Shown piece by piece: positions 41,786-50,349 of a stretch of DNA of 64,000 bases (positions are counted from its first letter, which is position 1; the number at the start of each line of letters is the position of its first letter). The notes under the pieces were generated by a model that was not told the DNA's origin, did not search any database, and saw only the letters and a program-made list of their open reading frames with translations. Location: positions 45,637 to 109,636 of the forward strand of contig NZ_BAYB01000025.1 in the NCBI RefSeq assembly GCF_000685035.1, read 5' to 3'. The position numbers and the translations under genes were made by a program. The stretch is from Paraburkholderia ferrariae NBRC 106233 (GTDB lineage Bacteria; Pseudomonadota; Gammaproteobacteria; Burkholderiales; Burkholderiaceae).

Positions 41786-43072
41786 TCACGCGGCAATGCC
41801 TCGGACGTCCGCAACGCCGTCGACGCGCGGCTTCGACCGCACGAAACACGCCACCGCGAGCGCACCCGCCAGCGCGACGGCACCGCTCACGACGAACGCA
41901 CTCTGGAATAACTTCGTCCACTGCACGAGGAAGCCTGTGACTGCCGGCGCAAGAATGCCTGCGGTGTTGGCAACGAAGTGCATGAATCCGCCGACGCCAC
42001 CCATCCGCTCGGGCTCCACGATGTCGAGGATAATCCCCCAGTAGACGCCCAGCGTCATATTCATGAAGAACACCGTGATCGCCATCAGTGCGACCGCAAC
42101 ATTCACGCTGTCCGAAAGCCCGGCAATCGCGACGCACGCGGCCGAAATCAGGAGGCTGGTCACGATCACGAGTTTGCGGCTGAGCAGCGCGTTACCCGTG
42201 ACGCGAAACAGCAGATCGGAAACCCAGCCGCCGAGCGCAACACCGACCACGCCGAACGCCCAGGGAATCACGCTGACGAAACTCATTGACGCGATACTGA
42301 GGTGCCGTTCCATCGTCAGATAGCTCGGGAACCACGACAGGAAAAAGTACAGGATGTACGCGTAGCCAAAGAACGCGAACGACGTCGCGAGAATCTGCGG
42401 ATTGCGCAAGTACGTGCCGAGCGGAGTGACGGACTCGAGCGATTTCTCCGTGTGCGCGTGTCGCGTGTCGGCCCGTGCGGCAATCTCCGGATTTCGGCTT
42501 TCGACGTCGTGTTCGCCTGGACGGTCGGTCACCGTCGCCGCCCACGTCGCGACCCACACGATGCCCAACAGCGCGATCACGATGAATGACACCCGCCAGC
42601 CGATATGTAGTGCAAGCATCCCGACAATGGGCCCAGCGATGGCGCCACCGAACTGCTGGCCCGCGTTTGCGAACCCAACCGCGGTGGTCTGCCTGCGGTG
42701 CTCGAACCAGCCGTTCAGCATCTTGTTCGTGCAAGTCGCATACGGCCCTTCGCCCGCGCCGAAGATCACACGCACGATGAGCAGTGACCCCATGCTGAAT
42801 ACGCCGGCAGTGAGCCCGCAGAAGACGGACCACAGGCTCATGCTCGCGACGAGCACGCGCTTTGCTCCGAAACGGTCCGAGGCGTAGCCGCCGACAAAGC
42901 AGAACAACGAATAGCCGACGAAAAACGCGCTGAATACGATGCCTAGTTGCGCGGGATCGAGGCCGAGATCCTTCGTGATCAACGGGGCCGCAATCGACAG
43001 CGCCGCGCGGTCCATATAGCTGATGGCTCCCGCGAGAAAGAGCATGAGGACGATGAACCAGGACTTCTTCAT
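41786..43072 (-). CDS. MFS transporter, ACS family (GudP/ExuT-like)
   Basis: 428 residues from the ATG at 43072 (MKKSWFIVLMLFLAGAISYM), preceded by GGAGACAGT. Signature loops: GGYASDRFGAKRVLVASMS and GGWVSDLLFRVTGN. GEGPYATCTNKMLNGWF is characteristic of ACS carriers for hexuronates and aromatic or dicarboxylic acids. It is the last gene of a minus-strand cluster with the CoA-transferase and enoyl-CoA hydratase, so it probably imports the acid they degrade. Confidence 0.88.
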   Translation of the reverse strand: MKKSWFIVLMLFLAGAISYMDRAALSIAAPLITKDLGLDPAQLGIVFSAFFVGYSLFCFVGGYASDRFGAKRVLVASMSLWSVFCGLTAGVFSMGSLLIVRVIFGAGEGPYATCTNKMLNGWFEHRRQTTAVGFANAGQQFGGAIAGPIVGMLALHIGWRVSFIVIALLGIVWVATWAATVTDRPGEHDVESRNPEIAARADTRHAHTEKSLESVTPLGTYLRNPQILATSFAFFGYAYILYFFLSWFPSYLTMERHLSIASMSFVSVIPWAFGVVGVALGGWVSDLLFRVTGNALLSRKLVIVTSLLISAACVAIAGLSDSVNVAVALMAITVFFMNMTLGVYWGIILDIVEPERMGGVGGFMHFVANTAGILAPAVTGFLVQWTKLFQSAFVVSGAVALAGALAVACFVRSKPRVDGVADVRGIAA

Positions 43073-43092
43073 ACTGTCTCCAATTTTTTTGT

Positions 43093-43129
43093 CGCCGGGC
43101 AGGCGTCGTCTCGAGCTACCTGCCCGGCG
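43093..43129. other. Intercistronic 11-bp stem-loop
   Basis: CGCCGGGCAGG (43093-43103) pairs perfectly with CCTGCCCGGCG (43119-43129), loop 15 nt. It sits between the CoA-transferase stop (43178) and the MFS start (43072) on the minus strand. There is no U-tract in that direction; A-rich sequence follows. Likely an RNA-processing or differential-expression element. Confidence 0.5.
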
Positions 43130-43177
43130 GGGCGACTGCTGTCGCAACCGCCTTCGCGCGCCACCGCGCGCAGAGGA

Positions 43178-44812
43178 TCAGCGTCCAGCCGACGCGAACG
43201 CGGGTTCTTCGTCCGACACCTCGCCGCCAGGCCGGCTGACATGCGGAGCGGGATCGAAGAGCGCCGCATCCATCAGCGGCAGCGGATCGAGAATGCGGTG
43301 CGGCGCGAACGCCATCTGTCCGAGTACGTCGCGAGCGACGTCGATGCCGGGCGCCACCTCGGTCAATACGAGACCTTCCGGCGCTACCTCGAACACCGCC
43401 CGCTCAGTCACGAGCAGCGCGCTCTGACCTCGCGCGACGCCTTGGGCGACCGAGTACGTGATGCTCTGCGCGTTCCGTACAAACTTGCTCACCTTGCCTT
43501 CGCGAACGATGCGCATCCGTCCACCGTCGTAAGCCGCCTCCAGCCCGCCAGTCGTGAACGTCCCGGTAAACACGAGCCGTTCAGCGTTCGCTGCAATATC
43601 GGTGAACCCGCCTGCACCGGGGTTTGCCTTGCCGAACTTGCTGACGTTGACACTGCCGTGCGCATCGTATTCGGCGAATGCGAGCGCGGCGAAGCGACAC
43701 AAGCCGCCGTCGATCACGTCGAACTGCTGAAGGCCATCGATCAGCGACTGCGGATACAGATTGGCGGAGAACTGCCAACCGTTCATCACGATGCCGCCAT
43801 AGGAGCCGTGCTCCGTCGTGAACCAGTAATCGTCGGAACCGGTGCGCAGATCGACCAGCCCCTGTTCAGCCATCACAAGCGGCACGTCGGCCGCCGCGCC
43901 GAAGCCGAAAATGCTCAGCTCGCGCTTTCGCACCTCTCGCGCGGCGCGCCGCGCGATCACCTTATCCGGACCGAACGGAATCACCGGAAACGCGTCCGTG
44001 TTGCTGCCCGGCACGAGATAGTTGCGGTCGTAAGGTGTGTCGGTCGTCATCATCATCTCTGGATCGACGACGACCGAGTCGACGAACATTCCAGGCAGCC
44101 GCACCTCCGGTGCGCTGCGTTGGCCGCGCGGCACGATGCGCCGGACCTGCGCGATCACCGTGCCGCCGCTCGCCTTCGCGGCGAGTGCGAGCGCGAGGCC
44201 TGCGGACACCAGCGGTTCGTCCTCGAACGACAGATTGCCGAATTCGTCGGCGCTGCTCGCGCGGATGATTGCGACATCAAGCGGCCAAGTCGGGTAGAAC
44301 AGGTAGTCCTCGCCACCGAGACGGATCTTCTGTATCAGGTCGTCGCTGCAGCGCGCGGTAAACTTGCCGCCGCCCTGATCGGGGTCCGCATAGGTGCCAA
44401 CGCCAACGCGCGTCACGTAGCCAGGGCTCTTGCGCGCCACCTCGCGCAGCCAGTGCATCGAGGCACCAATCGGCCACGAGTACGCCTCGATCTGATTGTT
44501 CTGAATCAGTTGCATCAGTGCGGGACGCTGGCCGGTACGCGGATCGACCGGGTTAATGTACGAGCCGGACACGATGCGCTTCATCAGCCCTTCTTTCGCA
44601 ACATGATCCATGCCCTTGATACCGACTGCATCGCCTGTACCGCATGGAAAATAGAACGTCAGATTGCGTGGCGAACCGGTATCGGCGAACCGCTTGCCGA
44701 GCGCGGCAAGCGTCGCGTCTGGCACTACCCAGCCGATTACGCCCACCGACGCGACCGTTTGTCCGTCGCTGATCGACGCGACGGCTTGAGCTGCGGAAAT
44801 GATCTTGCTCAT
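43178..44812 (-). CDS. Family I acyl-CoA:acetate/3-ketoacid CoA-transferase (YdiF-like, fused subunits)
   Basis: 544 residues, alpha and beta subunits in one chain as in YdiF/Pct. The N-terminal part starts MSKIISAAQAVASISDGQTV; VGTYADPDQGGGKFT belongs to the alpha-type half. The beta-type half has the catalytic Glu in FTTEHGSYGGIVMNG. It moves CoA between acyl-CoA and a free acid in the cytosol. The start overlaps the enoyl-CoA hydratase stop by 4 bp (ATGA), i.e. translational coupling. The acid substrate is unknown. Confidence 0.88.
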   Translation of the reverse strand: MSKIISAAQAVASISDGQTVASVGVIGWVVPDATLAALGKRFADTGSPRNLTFYFPCGTGDAVGIKGMDHVAKEGLMKRIVSGSYINPVDPRTGQRPALMQLIQNNQIEAYSWPIGASMHWLREVARKSPGYVTRVGVGTYADPDQGGGKFTARCSDDLIQKIRLGGEDYLFYPTWPLDVAIIRASSADEFGNLSFEDEPLVSAGLALALAAKASGGTVIAQVRRIVPRGQRSAPEVRLPGMFVDSVVVDPEMMMTTDTPYDRNYLVPGSNTDAFPVIPFGPDKVIARRAAREVRKRELSIFGFGAAADVPLVMAEQGLVDLRTGSDDYWFTTEHGSYGGIVMNGWQFSANLYPQSLIDGLQQFDVIDGGLCRFAALAFAEYDAHGSVNVSKFGKANPGAGGFTDIAANAERLVFTGTFTTGGLEAAYDGGRMRIVREGKVSKFVRNAQSITYSVAQGVARGQSALLVTERAVFEVAPEGLVLTEVAPGIDVARDVLGQMAFAPHRILDPLPLMDAALFDPAPHVSRPGGEVSDEEPAFASAGR

Positions 44813-45549
44813 CGTTTCACCGTGAATTTGGCCAGGGTTTGCTGGGCAGCTGGCGTAGTGCAATTTTCCGCAAAGTGCGTCGAGGCCAGGCGATCAAGCC
44901 GTTCGCCGTCGAGGCTGACGAATGGCTCGAAAAAGCGCTTGCACGAGGCGACCGCTTCGGGCGGCAGCCCGGAAAGCCGGCCGGCCAGCGCGAGAGCACT
45001 GTGGTCAGCGTTGCCCGGTTCCGCGACGAAGTCCGCAACGCCGAGCCGGTGTGCCTCCTTGCCATCAATGGGAGAGTCGCCCCATACGAGCAATCGTGCG
45101 CGCACCGCGCCGACGCGAGCGAGCAGCGCCTGCAGCCCCCAGGGGGGCAACCAGCCATTCACGACCTCGGGCAGATGCCAACGGGCGTTCGAGGCAGTCA
45201 CCACGATGTCGCACGACGTCGCGAGAATGAAGCCGCCGCCAAGCGCATATCCTTCGACGGCCGCAATCACCGGCTTGCTCATGCCCGCGATGTATCGGCC
45301 GACCTGCGCGGTATCGCGTTCGTGATCGCACATCTCTTCGATCGACAGCCCACCCAGCTCTTTCAGGTCGCTGCCCGCGCAAAAGGCAGGCGGCGCGCCC
45401 GACAGGACGATTGCACGGGCGGCCGGATCGCGGTCCGCCACTTCGAGCTCGCGCGCGAGCTGCTGTATAGACTCGGCGCCGAGCGCGTTGCGACGCTCAG
45501 GCCGGTCCAACACCAGATGCCGGACGTGACCCACATTTTCGATCTTCAT
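44809..45549 (-). CDS. Enoyl-CoA hydratase/isomerase family protein
   Basis: 246-residue crotonase-fold enzyme. Oxyanion-hole segments: APPAFCAGSDLKELGG and AAVEGYALGGGFILATSCD. The crotonase Glu at the first active-site position is replaced or shifted (ARWHLPEVVNGWLPPW holds the next Glu region), so hydratase versus isomerase or hydrolase activity cannot be fixed. It is coupled to the CoA-transferase by ATGA overlap, suggesting activation of an acid to CoA and hydration. Confidence 0.85.
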   Translation of the reverse strand: MKIENVGHVRHLVLDRPERRNALGAESIQQLARELEVADRDPAARAIVLSGAPPAFCAGSDLKELGGLSIEEMCDHERDTAQVGRYIAGMSKPVIAAVEGYALGGGFILATSCDIVVTASNARWHLPEVVNGWLPPWGLQALLARVGAVRARLLVWGDSPIDGKEAHRLGVADFVAEPGNADHSALALAGRLSGLPPEAVASCKRFFEPFVSLDGERLDRLASTHFAENCTTPAAQQTLAKFTVKR

Positions 45550-45564
45550 TCACTGACTCCTCAA

Positions 45565-45759
45565 TCAAGACAGTTGGGCGCCATCTGCGGCCAACGTGTC
45601 GCGTATCGTCGCGCCGGTGATTCGGCGCGACTCGTTCCGTTCTTTCACTACTAATGCCGCCGCATGGCCGATCGCGTGCCTGTACGAGATGCCCGTACCG
45701 CCTGCAACGAGGACGTCGACGCTCAAGCCTTCAGCGGTTCTTTGTCCGGCCTTTACCAC
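45565..45759 (-). pseudogene. FAD-dependent oxidoreductase reduced to its two ends
   Basis: A 64-codon frame joins an N-terminal dinucleotide-binding strand (LSVDVLVAGGTG) directly to the C-terminal end of the same family (YRHAIGHAAALVVKERN, then DTLAADGAQLS). The intact gene at 46338 has TDVFVAGGGAAG near its start and YGHAIGHAAALSCQEH, then LLLDRDGAQLN at its end. About 380 residues are missing between them. The remnant lies 16 bp before the enoyl-CoA hydratase start on the same strand, so this operon once carried its own oxidoreductase. Confidence 0.75.
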
Positions 45760-46055
45760 ACATATTGTCGACGTCTGATATGTCAGAAAGATAATGGTTG
45801 CAACACATGTGGGTCAACCGAAGATACTTGCTCGTTTACCCGTGGTCATCGGCTGCTACTTGTCATCGATGACGACGCGTTCGCTGCCTTCCAGATATGA
45901 CTCTGTGAAGCAGGTGCAGACCCAGCAGAAACGAACTCGACTGTGTCGCTGCGAGACCTCATCAAAGGCGCTCGCTTACAATCCAATGTTGCTCGTGTAA
46001 ACGCTTCGACGTTGTCGATCAGGTAATCCAGCCACGGTCTTGCTTCATCCCGATC

Positions 46056-46200
46056 TCATGCGGCGATCGCTTCCGCAATTGCTGCATGCAGCCGCGCAGT
46101 CTCGATGAGATTTTCGAATCGCTCTGAATGTACGTACCGGAACCATCTCGCCACCGCGGTGGCTAACGCTCACCCAGCAAGGCACCTCGAAAGCAGTTGC
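46056..46200 (-). pseudogene. Tail fragment of a GntR/FCD regulator
   Basis: The minus-strand frame ending in TGA at 46056 reads ALATAVARWFRYVHSERFEN, then LIETARLHAAIAEAIAA. The last part resembles the FCD domain end of the GntR at 29327 (DAAKLHAAVLDGIAA). An in-frame stop precedes ALATAV (CLAG, stop), and no HTH is found upstream. The remaining 45760-46337 interval has no other recognisable gene. Confidence 0.35.
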
Positions 46201-46337
46201 ACTAGCCTCGGTTTTTTGAAATTCTCTTCGGACAATGCCATCTCGCGCCATTGCGAGCGGCGTACGGCCCAACCTGTCGTGCCGGGTGTGAAACTGCTGC
46301 GAAGCTTCCTTTCATCCACGGTTAGTGCTCGCCACTG

Positions 46338-47684
46338 TCAGTTGAGTTGCGCGCCATCGCGATCGAGCAGGAGGCGAATGTCTTCGCCGCGAATTGCGCG
46401 AACTGGAATGTGCTCCTGGCAGGAGAGTGCCGCCGCATGACCGATCGCGTGACCATACGAAAAGCACTGCGCGGTCACACGGGCAGAGGCCACCGCCTCG
46501 TGCTCAGCTGACAGGCAACGGCCTGCCACCAGCAGGCTTTCGCCCTGCGCCGGCACAAAGCAGCCGAACGGCACTTCGTAAAAGTCGTTGAGCAGCCATT
46601 CGACGCGTGGCCGGCTGCCGGAATGAAGCTCGATCGGCCATGGCGAACGGGCGATACCGTCGGCGAACTTTGCGCCCGCAAGGATGTCCGCATTTCGCAG
46701 TGTCTTGACGCCGGCGACCTGACGCGTCTGGCGCACGCCAACCTGCACGCCAGTGTCGATGACCCAACTGCCCTCACAGCCCGCGAGCGTATCCCGGAAA
46801 AAACGCGAGTATTCGCGTACCTGGGCACGACCTTCGAACTCGGCGTCGGTGAAGTCGCGATGGATGACGGCGTTAAGTTCCCGCCCGTCCGCACCCGTGA
46901 TTCGGGTACAGTTGCATAACAGCTCGCCGGGCCGCGTCGTGGGAAAGAGCCAGATTTTTCCACGCGGCAAGTGATAACCATGCCCATTCGCTTCGGCGAT
47001 GCGGGCCGATACCTCGGGCGGCATGATCGTATCGAGGCCGTAGGCCGCGCGAAAGCGGTCTACATCAACGCCACCCAGACGGAAGATCATCGTCGGATTC
47101 TGTACCTTGCCGTTATCACCCATCGTCGTCGGCCACCCCGCCATCGAAACAAGATCGGCGTCGCCGCTCGCATCGATGGTGACCTTTGCACGCACCCTGA
47201 CCTTGCCCTGCTTTGTGTAGAGCTGGGCGCCCGCCACCACATCCCCGTCGAGCAGGATGTCGGTCACCGTCGAGTGGTAGAGAGTCGTCACGCCCGCCTC
47301 GCGCAGGAAAGCATCCCCCACCTCGCGCCACACCAACGGTTCGTGCACCAATGTCCATGTCTTGCCGTATTTGACCGGCTCACCTAGCCCACCGCGTTCG
47401 CGCATCGCGCCCAAGAATTCGTCGACGAAGCCATGCACCACCTGGACCGGTGACGTCCCCGCTTCAGTCGCCTCATAAAGTCCGCACACCGTGCCCGACA
47501 ACCCGGCGACTGCTCCACCCCCGCAAAACCCGTAGCGCTCCGCAAGCACGACGCGACAGCCGCGGCGCGCCGCGGTCACGGCCACAGCCAGCCCTGCCGC
47601 GCCTCCACCCGCCACGAATACATCCGTCTCGATAGTTTCGAGAGGGCGGCCATCCACAACAGCCGCGTTTCGATCTACGCCCAT
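46338..47684 (-). CDS. FAD-dependent oxidoreductase (FAD-binding, succinate dehydrogenase/fumarate reductase-like)
   Basis: 448 residues from the ATG at 47684 (MGVDRNAAVVDG), chosen because GGAGGG lies 4 nt upstream; the frame extends 12 codons further. The Rossmann motif is TDVFVAGGGAAGLAVAVTA with RRGCRVVLAERYGF. A second FAD contact is VRVRAKVTIDASGDADLVS, and FSYGHAIGHAAALS lies near the C-terminus. It probably oxidises a small organic substrate; class as FAD_oxidored. It is divergent from an MFS carrier gene, suggesting a transport/oxidation pair. Confidence 0.85.
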   Translation of the reverse strand: MGVDRNAAVVDGRPLETIETDVFVAGGGAAGLAVAVTAARRGCRVVLAERYGFCGGGAVAGLSGTVCGLYEATEAGTSPVQVVHGFVDEFLGAMRERGGLGEPVKYGKTWTLVHEPLVWREVGDAFLREAGVTTLYHSTVTDILLDGDVVAGAQLYTKQGKVRVRAKVTIDASGDADLVSMAGWPTTMGDNGKVQNPTMIFRLGGVDVDRFRAAYGLDTIMPPEVSARIAEANGHGYHLPRGKIWLFPTTRPGELLCNCTRITGADGRELNAVIHRDFTDAEFEGRAQVREYSRFFRDTLAGCEGSWVIDTGVQVGVRQTRQVAGVKTLRNADILAGAKFADGIARSPWPIELHSGSRPRVEWLLNDFYEVPFGCFVPAQGESLLVAGRCLSAEHEAVASARVTAQCFSYGHAIGHAAALSCQEHIPVRAIRGEDIRLLLDRDGAQLN

Positions 47685-47713
47685 ATGTCCCTCCAGCTTG
47701 AACTGCATCGTGG

Positions 47714-47748
47714 TTGACACTTTAAATATGCCATAGGTATCCTGTCAA
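47714..47748. promoter_or_regulatory. Overlapping divergent promoters in an inverted repeat
   Basis: GTTGACA (47713-47719) and TGTCAAC (47743-47749) are inverted copies 23 bp apart. Each contains a perfect -35 TTGACA. The plus-strand one has TATCCT (47738-47743) at 18 bp; the minus-strand one has TTAAAG (47725-47720) at 17 bp. Each -10 thus overlaps or abuts the other -35, so the FAD and MFS promoters may be mutually exclusive or share an operator. Inferred. Confidence 0.4.
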
Positions 47749-47806
47749 CATGTTACTGACATATCAATGTATCGTGAATTTCTAAAACATGCATCAGGAG
47801 ACGTCC

Positions 47807-49129
47807 GTGGCAAAAAGAACGCCGTACCGCTGGATCATCGCCATCGTGCTGTTCATCGCTTACAGCATCCAGTATCTGGATCGCGTGAAGAGTAGCGTGC
47901 TCAACCCGGCCATCGCCCACGACCTCGCCCTGAGCACGTCCGACATTGGCACGGGCGCGTTTCTCATGCTCCTGTTCTATGGACCCTCGCAATACCTGTC
48001 GGGTCTGCTGACCGACCGTTTCGGCGGGAAGCGGATACTCGTCTTTTCGGTCATAGCATGGTCGCTCATGACGATGTATATGGGTTTGATCCAGACGCGC
48101 GAGCAGTACCTGTGGCGAATGGCGCTGTTCGGCATGCTGGTCGGCACGGAATACGTGCCATCGGCGCGTATCCTGATGCGCTGGTTCAACAAGGAGTCAC
48201 GGGCGCGGGCGCAAAGTGTTTTGGCGTGGGCCTGGATACTCACACCCGCATGGGCGAGCGTGCTCGCGACGCAGTTCGCTGCGCAAGCCCATAGCTGGCG
48301 CGTGGTGTTTTTTGTGACTGGAGCACTTGGCGTAATCCCGCTCGTCATGATCGTGCTCGTCGTGTTCGATCGCCCAGAGCAGTACCGTCACGTCACTGAT
48401 GACGATCTGGAGTACGCGTATCGCGACGAGATCACGGCCGGGACGGTAAAGAAAGGCCAGTACGCGGCTGTCCGGGAAACGATCCTCAAGAACGGCAAGG
48501 TGAGTTTCCTGGATTTGTTCCGCAACCAAAGCTACGTCGCGGTAATATTCGTCGATATCGTGATGCAAATCACGCTGTATGGTGCGCTCACCTGGATTCC
48601 ACTGTATCTGTCGGATAGCTTCGGCTTCAGGCTGCAGACGATGGGCTGGTGGAGCGGATTGTATTTCGCCGCCGGAGCGGTCGGCAGCTTTCTGTCCTCG
48701 TACCTGTCGGACCAGGTCTTCCGCGGCAACCGCAAGATCATGATTCTTGTCTGCTTTATCGGGCTCGCACCGTTCGTCGTACTGCTCGGGACCCTGCACC
48801 ATGCAAATCAGGTGCTTCTTGCAGTGGCGCTCTGCGGCATGGGCTTCTTCGGAAACATGGCCTGGGGCCCGTTTCTCGCACTTCCCGCGGAAATCTTTTC
48901 ACCCGAGGTGTATGGCAAGGCGATGGGCTTCGTGAATGGCGCCGGCTACTTCGTCGCAGCTTTTTCGGCCAAAATCTTTGCCGCGCTCGTGACCACCGAT
49001 GCTTCGGGCCACAAGGACTATACGTACGGCTGGTATTTCATCGCGCTGTGCGTAGCAGCAGGCATTCTCGCGGCCGGGTCTATAAGCACGGTCCCCCGCG
49101 CGAGAATGGACTATGCAAAGGAAACCTGA
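47807..49129 (+). CDS. MFS transporter, ACS type
   Basis: 440 residues from a GTG at 47807 (VAKRTPYRWIIAIV), with AGGAG 7-10 nt upstream; an ATG at 47789 would add six residues. Twelve TM segments. Signatures: GLLTDRFGGKRILVFSVIAW and SYLSDQVFRGNRKIMILVCF. RMALFGMLVGTEYVPSARIL is the ACS-type TM4 motif with an unusual TEY. It probably imports an organic acid for the divergent FAD oxidoreductase. Confidence 0.88.
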   Translation: MAKRTPYRWIIAIVLFIAYSIQYLDRVKSSVLNPAIAHDLALSTSDIGTGAFLMLLFYGPSQYLSGLLTDRFGGKRILVFSVIAWSLMTMYMGLIQTREQYLWRMALFGMLVGTEYVPSARILMRWFNKESRARAQSVLAWAWILTPAWASVLATQFAAQAHSWRVVFFVTGALGVIPLVMIVLVVFDRPEQYRHVTDDDLEYAYRDEITAGTVKKGQYAAVRETILKNGKVSFLDLFRNQSYVAVIFVDIVMQITLYGALTWIPLYLSDSFGFRLQTMGWWSGLYFAAGAVGSFLSSYLSDQVFRGNRKIMILVCFIGLAPFVVLLGTLHHANQVLLAVALCGMGFFGNMAWGPFLALPAEIFSPEVYGKAMGFVNGAGYFVAAFSAKIFAALVTTDASGHKDYTYGWYFIALCVAAGILAAGSISTVPRARMDYAKET

Positions 49130-49240
49130 AATCTTCCCGTCCGGAAAAATACGTGCCACGTCCACACTAAGTGTTTGGCTTGCGGCCTCAATGCAGGGCA
49201 AAGGTGCGCTCAATGGAATGCATGGTCCCGCCGCCAAGCA

Positions 49241-49456
49241 TCATTCAACGGTGACCCTAAGCACGATCCGACGAGTTCGACCGTAATCACGCATCGCGCG
49301 GTGCTGGAGGGTACGTTTATCCCAAACCGTCAAGGCCTGCAGCTCCCACCGGAAACGAATTTGAAACTCAGGCGCTCCCTGGACACCCAACATCGTTGCA
49401 GAGCACCAGTTGCGGGAACCGCTGGCTTGGTTTACGCATACAGGTCTTTTCTTCAA
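49241..49456 (-). pseudogene. C-terminal remnant of a TauD/TfdA-type Fe(II)/2-oxoglutarate dioxygenase
   Basis: The frame reads APEFQIRFRWELQALTVWDK, then RTLQHRAMRDYGRTRRIVLR and VTVE stop. This matches the TauD C-terminus (PEFQxRFRWxPGxxAxWDNRxTQHxAxxDYG), including the last metal His (QHRA) and the 2-oxoglutarate Arg (TRR). The N-terminal two-thirds, with the HxD motif, is gone, and neighbouring frames contain further scraps of the same family. The surrounding 49130-49755 spacer has no intact gene. Confidence 0.6.
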
Positions 49457-49694
49457 TCCGGAGAGTAGTTCTCACCAACACGATAGATTTGGCCCTGGTG
49501 ATCACCACGTTGCCCAGAATGACGAGAATTCGTCGCGTGCCTCATCGCCTATATCGGGCGTCGAATTTCGGCCTATCACAATCGAGTCTGAGGAAAATCA
49601 AGCCGCTCGCTCCATATCCTGCGGGGAAAATCTCCCCCCTGGATCTGGCTGAACAGACACCACAGAAGTCACCAGTCACTTCGCCCACGAAGCA

Positions 49695-49736
49695 TTGACA
49701 CCGCATTTTCGTTCATCTAGTTTACTAGACAAACTA
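49695..49736 (+). promoter_or_regulatory. Promoter with overlapping operator for the XRE-cupin gene
   Basis: TTGACA (49695-49700), a 17-bp spacer and TAGTTT (49718-49723) form a -35/-10 pair. TAGTTT is also the left arm of an inverted repeat with AAACTA (49731-49736); CTAGTTTACTAG sits within it. An operator over the -10 fits autorepression by the gene's own product. Confidence 0.5.
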
Positions 49737-49755
49737 ATCCATTATTCTGGATCTC

Positions 49756-50349
49756 ATGGATATCCACGTCACGATCGCGCGCCGCATTCGCGAGATTCGC
49801 GATGCTCAAGGCTGGTCGCTGGAGGCGCTTGCCGAGCGCAGCCAGGTGAGCCGGTCGAACATCTCGCTCATCGAGCGCGGGCAAAGCAGTCCCACGGCCG
49901 TCGTGCTCGACAAGCTCGCCACCGCGCTGGGCGTCTCGCTCGCTTCGCTGTTCGAGGCGAACGAAGGCACGGCGGAAAGCGAACCGTCGCCGCATGCCGC
50001 GGCGCGCGAGCAGCCCATCTGGACCGATCCGGAGTCCGGCTACGTCCGGCGCAACCTGTCGCCGCCCGCGTGGTCGCCCATTCAGCTCGTCGAGGTCCGC
50101 TTCCCGCCCGGCAAGCGCGTGGCCTATGACACGAGTCTGCGCGACGCCGAAATTCATCAGCAGGTCTGGATTATCGAAGGCGCGATGGAAATGACGGTGG
50201 GCGAGCAGAAATGGCGCCTCGAAGCGGGCGACTGCCTCGCGATGAAACTGGATTGCCCCATCGTCTACCGCAATCCCACTCGCAAACCCGCGCGTTATCT
50301 CGTGGCGCTCTGCCGTATCGACGGCATGCCGGCAAGGAACACCCGATGA
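49756..50349 (+). CDS. XRE-family regulator with C-terminal cupin domain
   Basis: 197 residues. The N-terminal HTH_3 is DAQGWSLEALAERSQVSRSN, then ISLIERGQSSPTAVVLDKLA. The C-terminal cupin (about 110-190) is seen in QQVWIIEGAMEMTVGEQKWR and LEAGDCLAMKLDCPI. Such proteins (SutR/PuuR type) sense small ligands. The stop overlaps the next gene's ATG (ATGA), so it is coupled to the acetyltransferase, probably as its regulator. Confidence 0.9.
   Translation: MDIHVTIARRIREIRDAQGWSLEALAERSQVSRSNISLIERGQSSPTAVVLDKLATALGVSLASLFEANEGTAESEPSPHAAAREQPIWTDPESGYVRRNLSPPAWSPIQLVEVRFPPGKRVAYDTSLRDAEIHQQVWIIEGAMEMTVGEQKWRLEAGDCLAMKLDCPIVYRNPTRKPARYLVALCRIDGMPARNTR

Noticed and set aside
42947..45325. Plus-strand ORF of 792 codons over the CoA-transferase and hydratase
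   Set aside because: Antisense to two coupled enzymes with clear active sites; no recognisable domain.
45565..45759. Independent 64-residue small protein
   Set aside because: Both halves match the two ends of the adjacent FAD-oxidoreductase family, so a deletion remnant explains it better.
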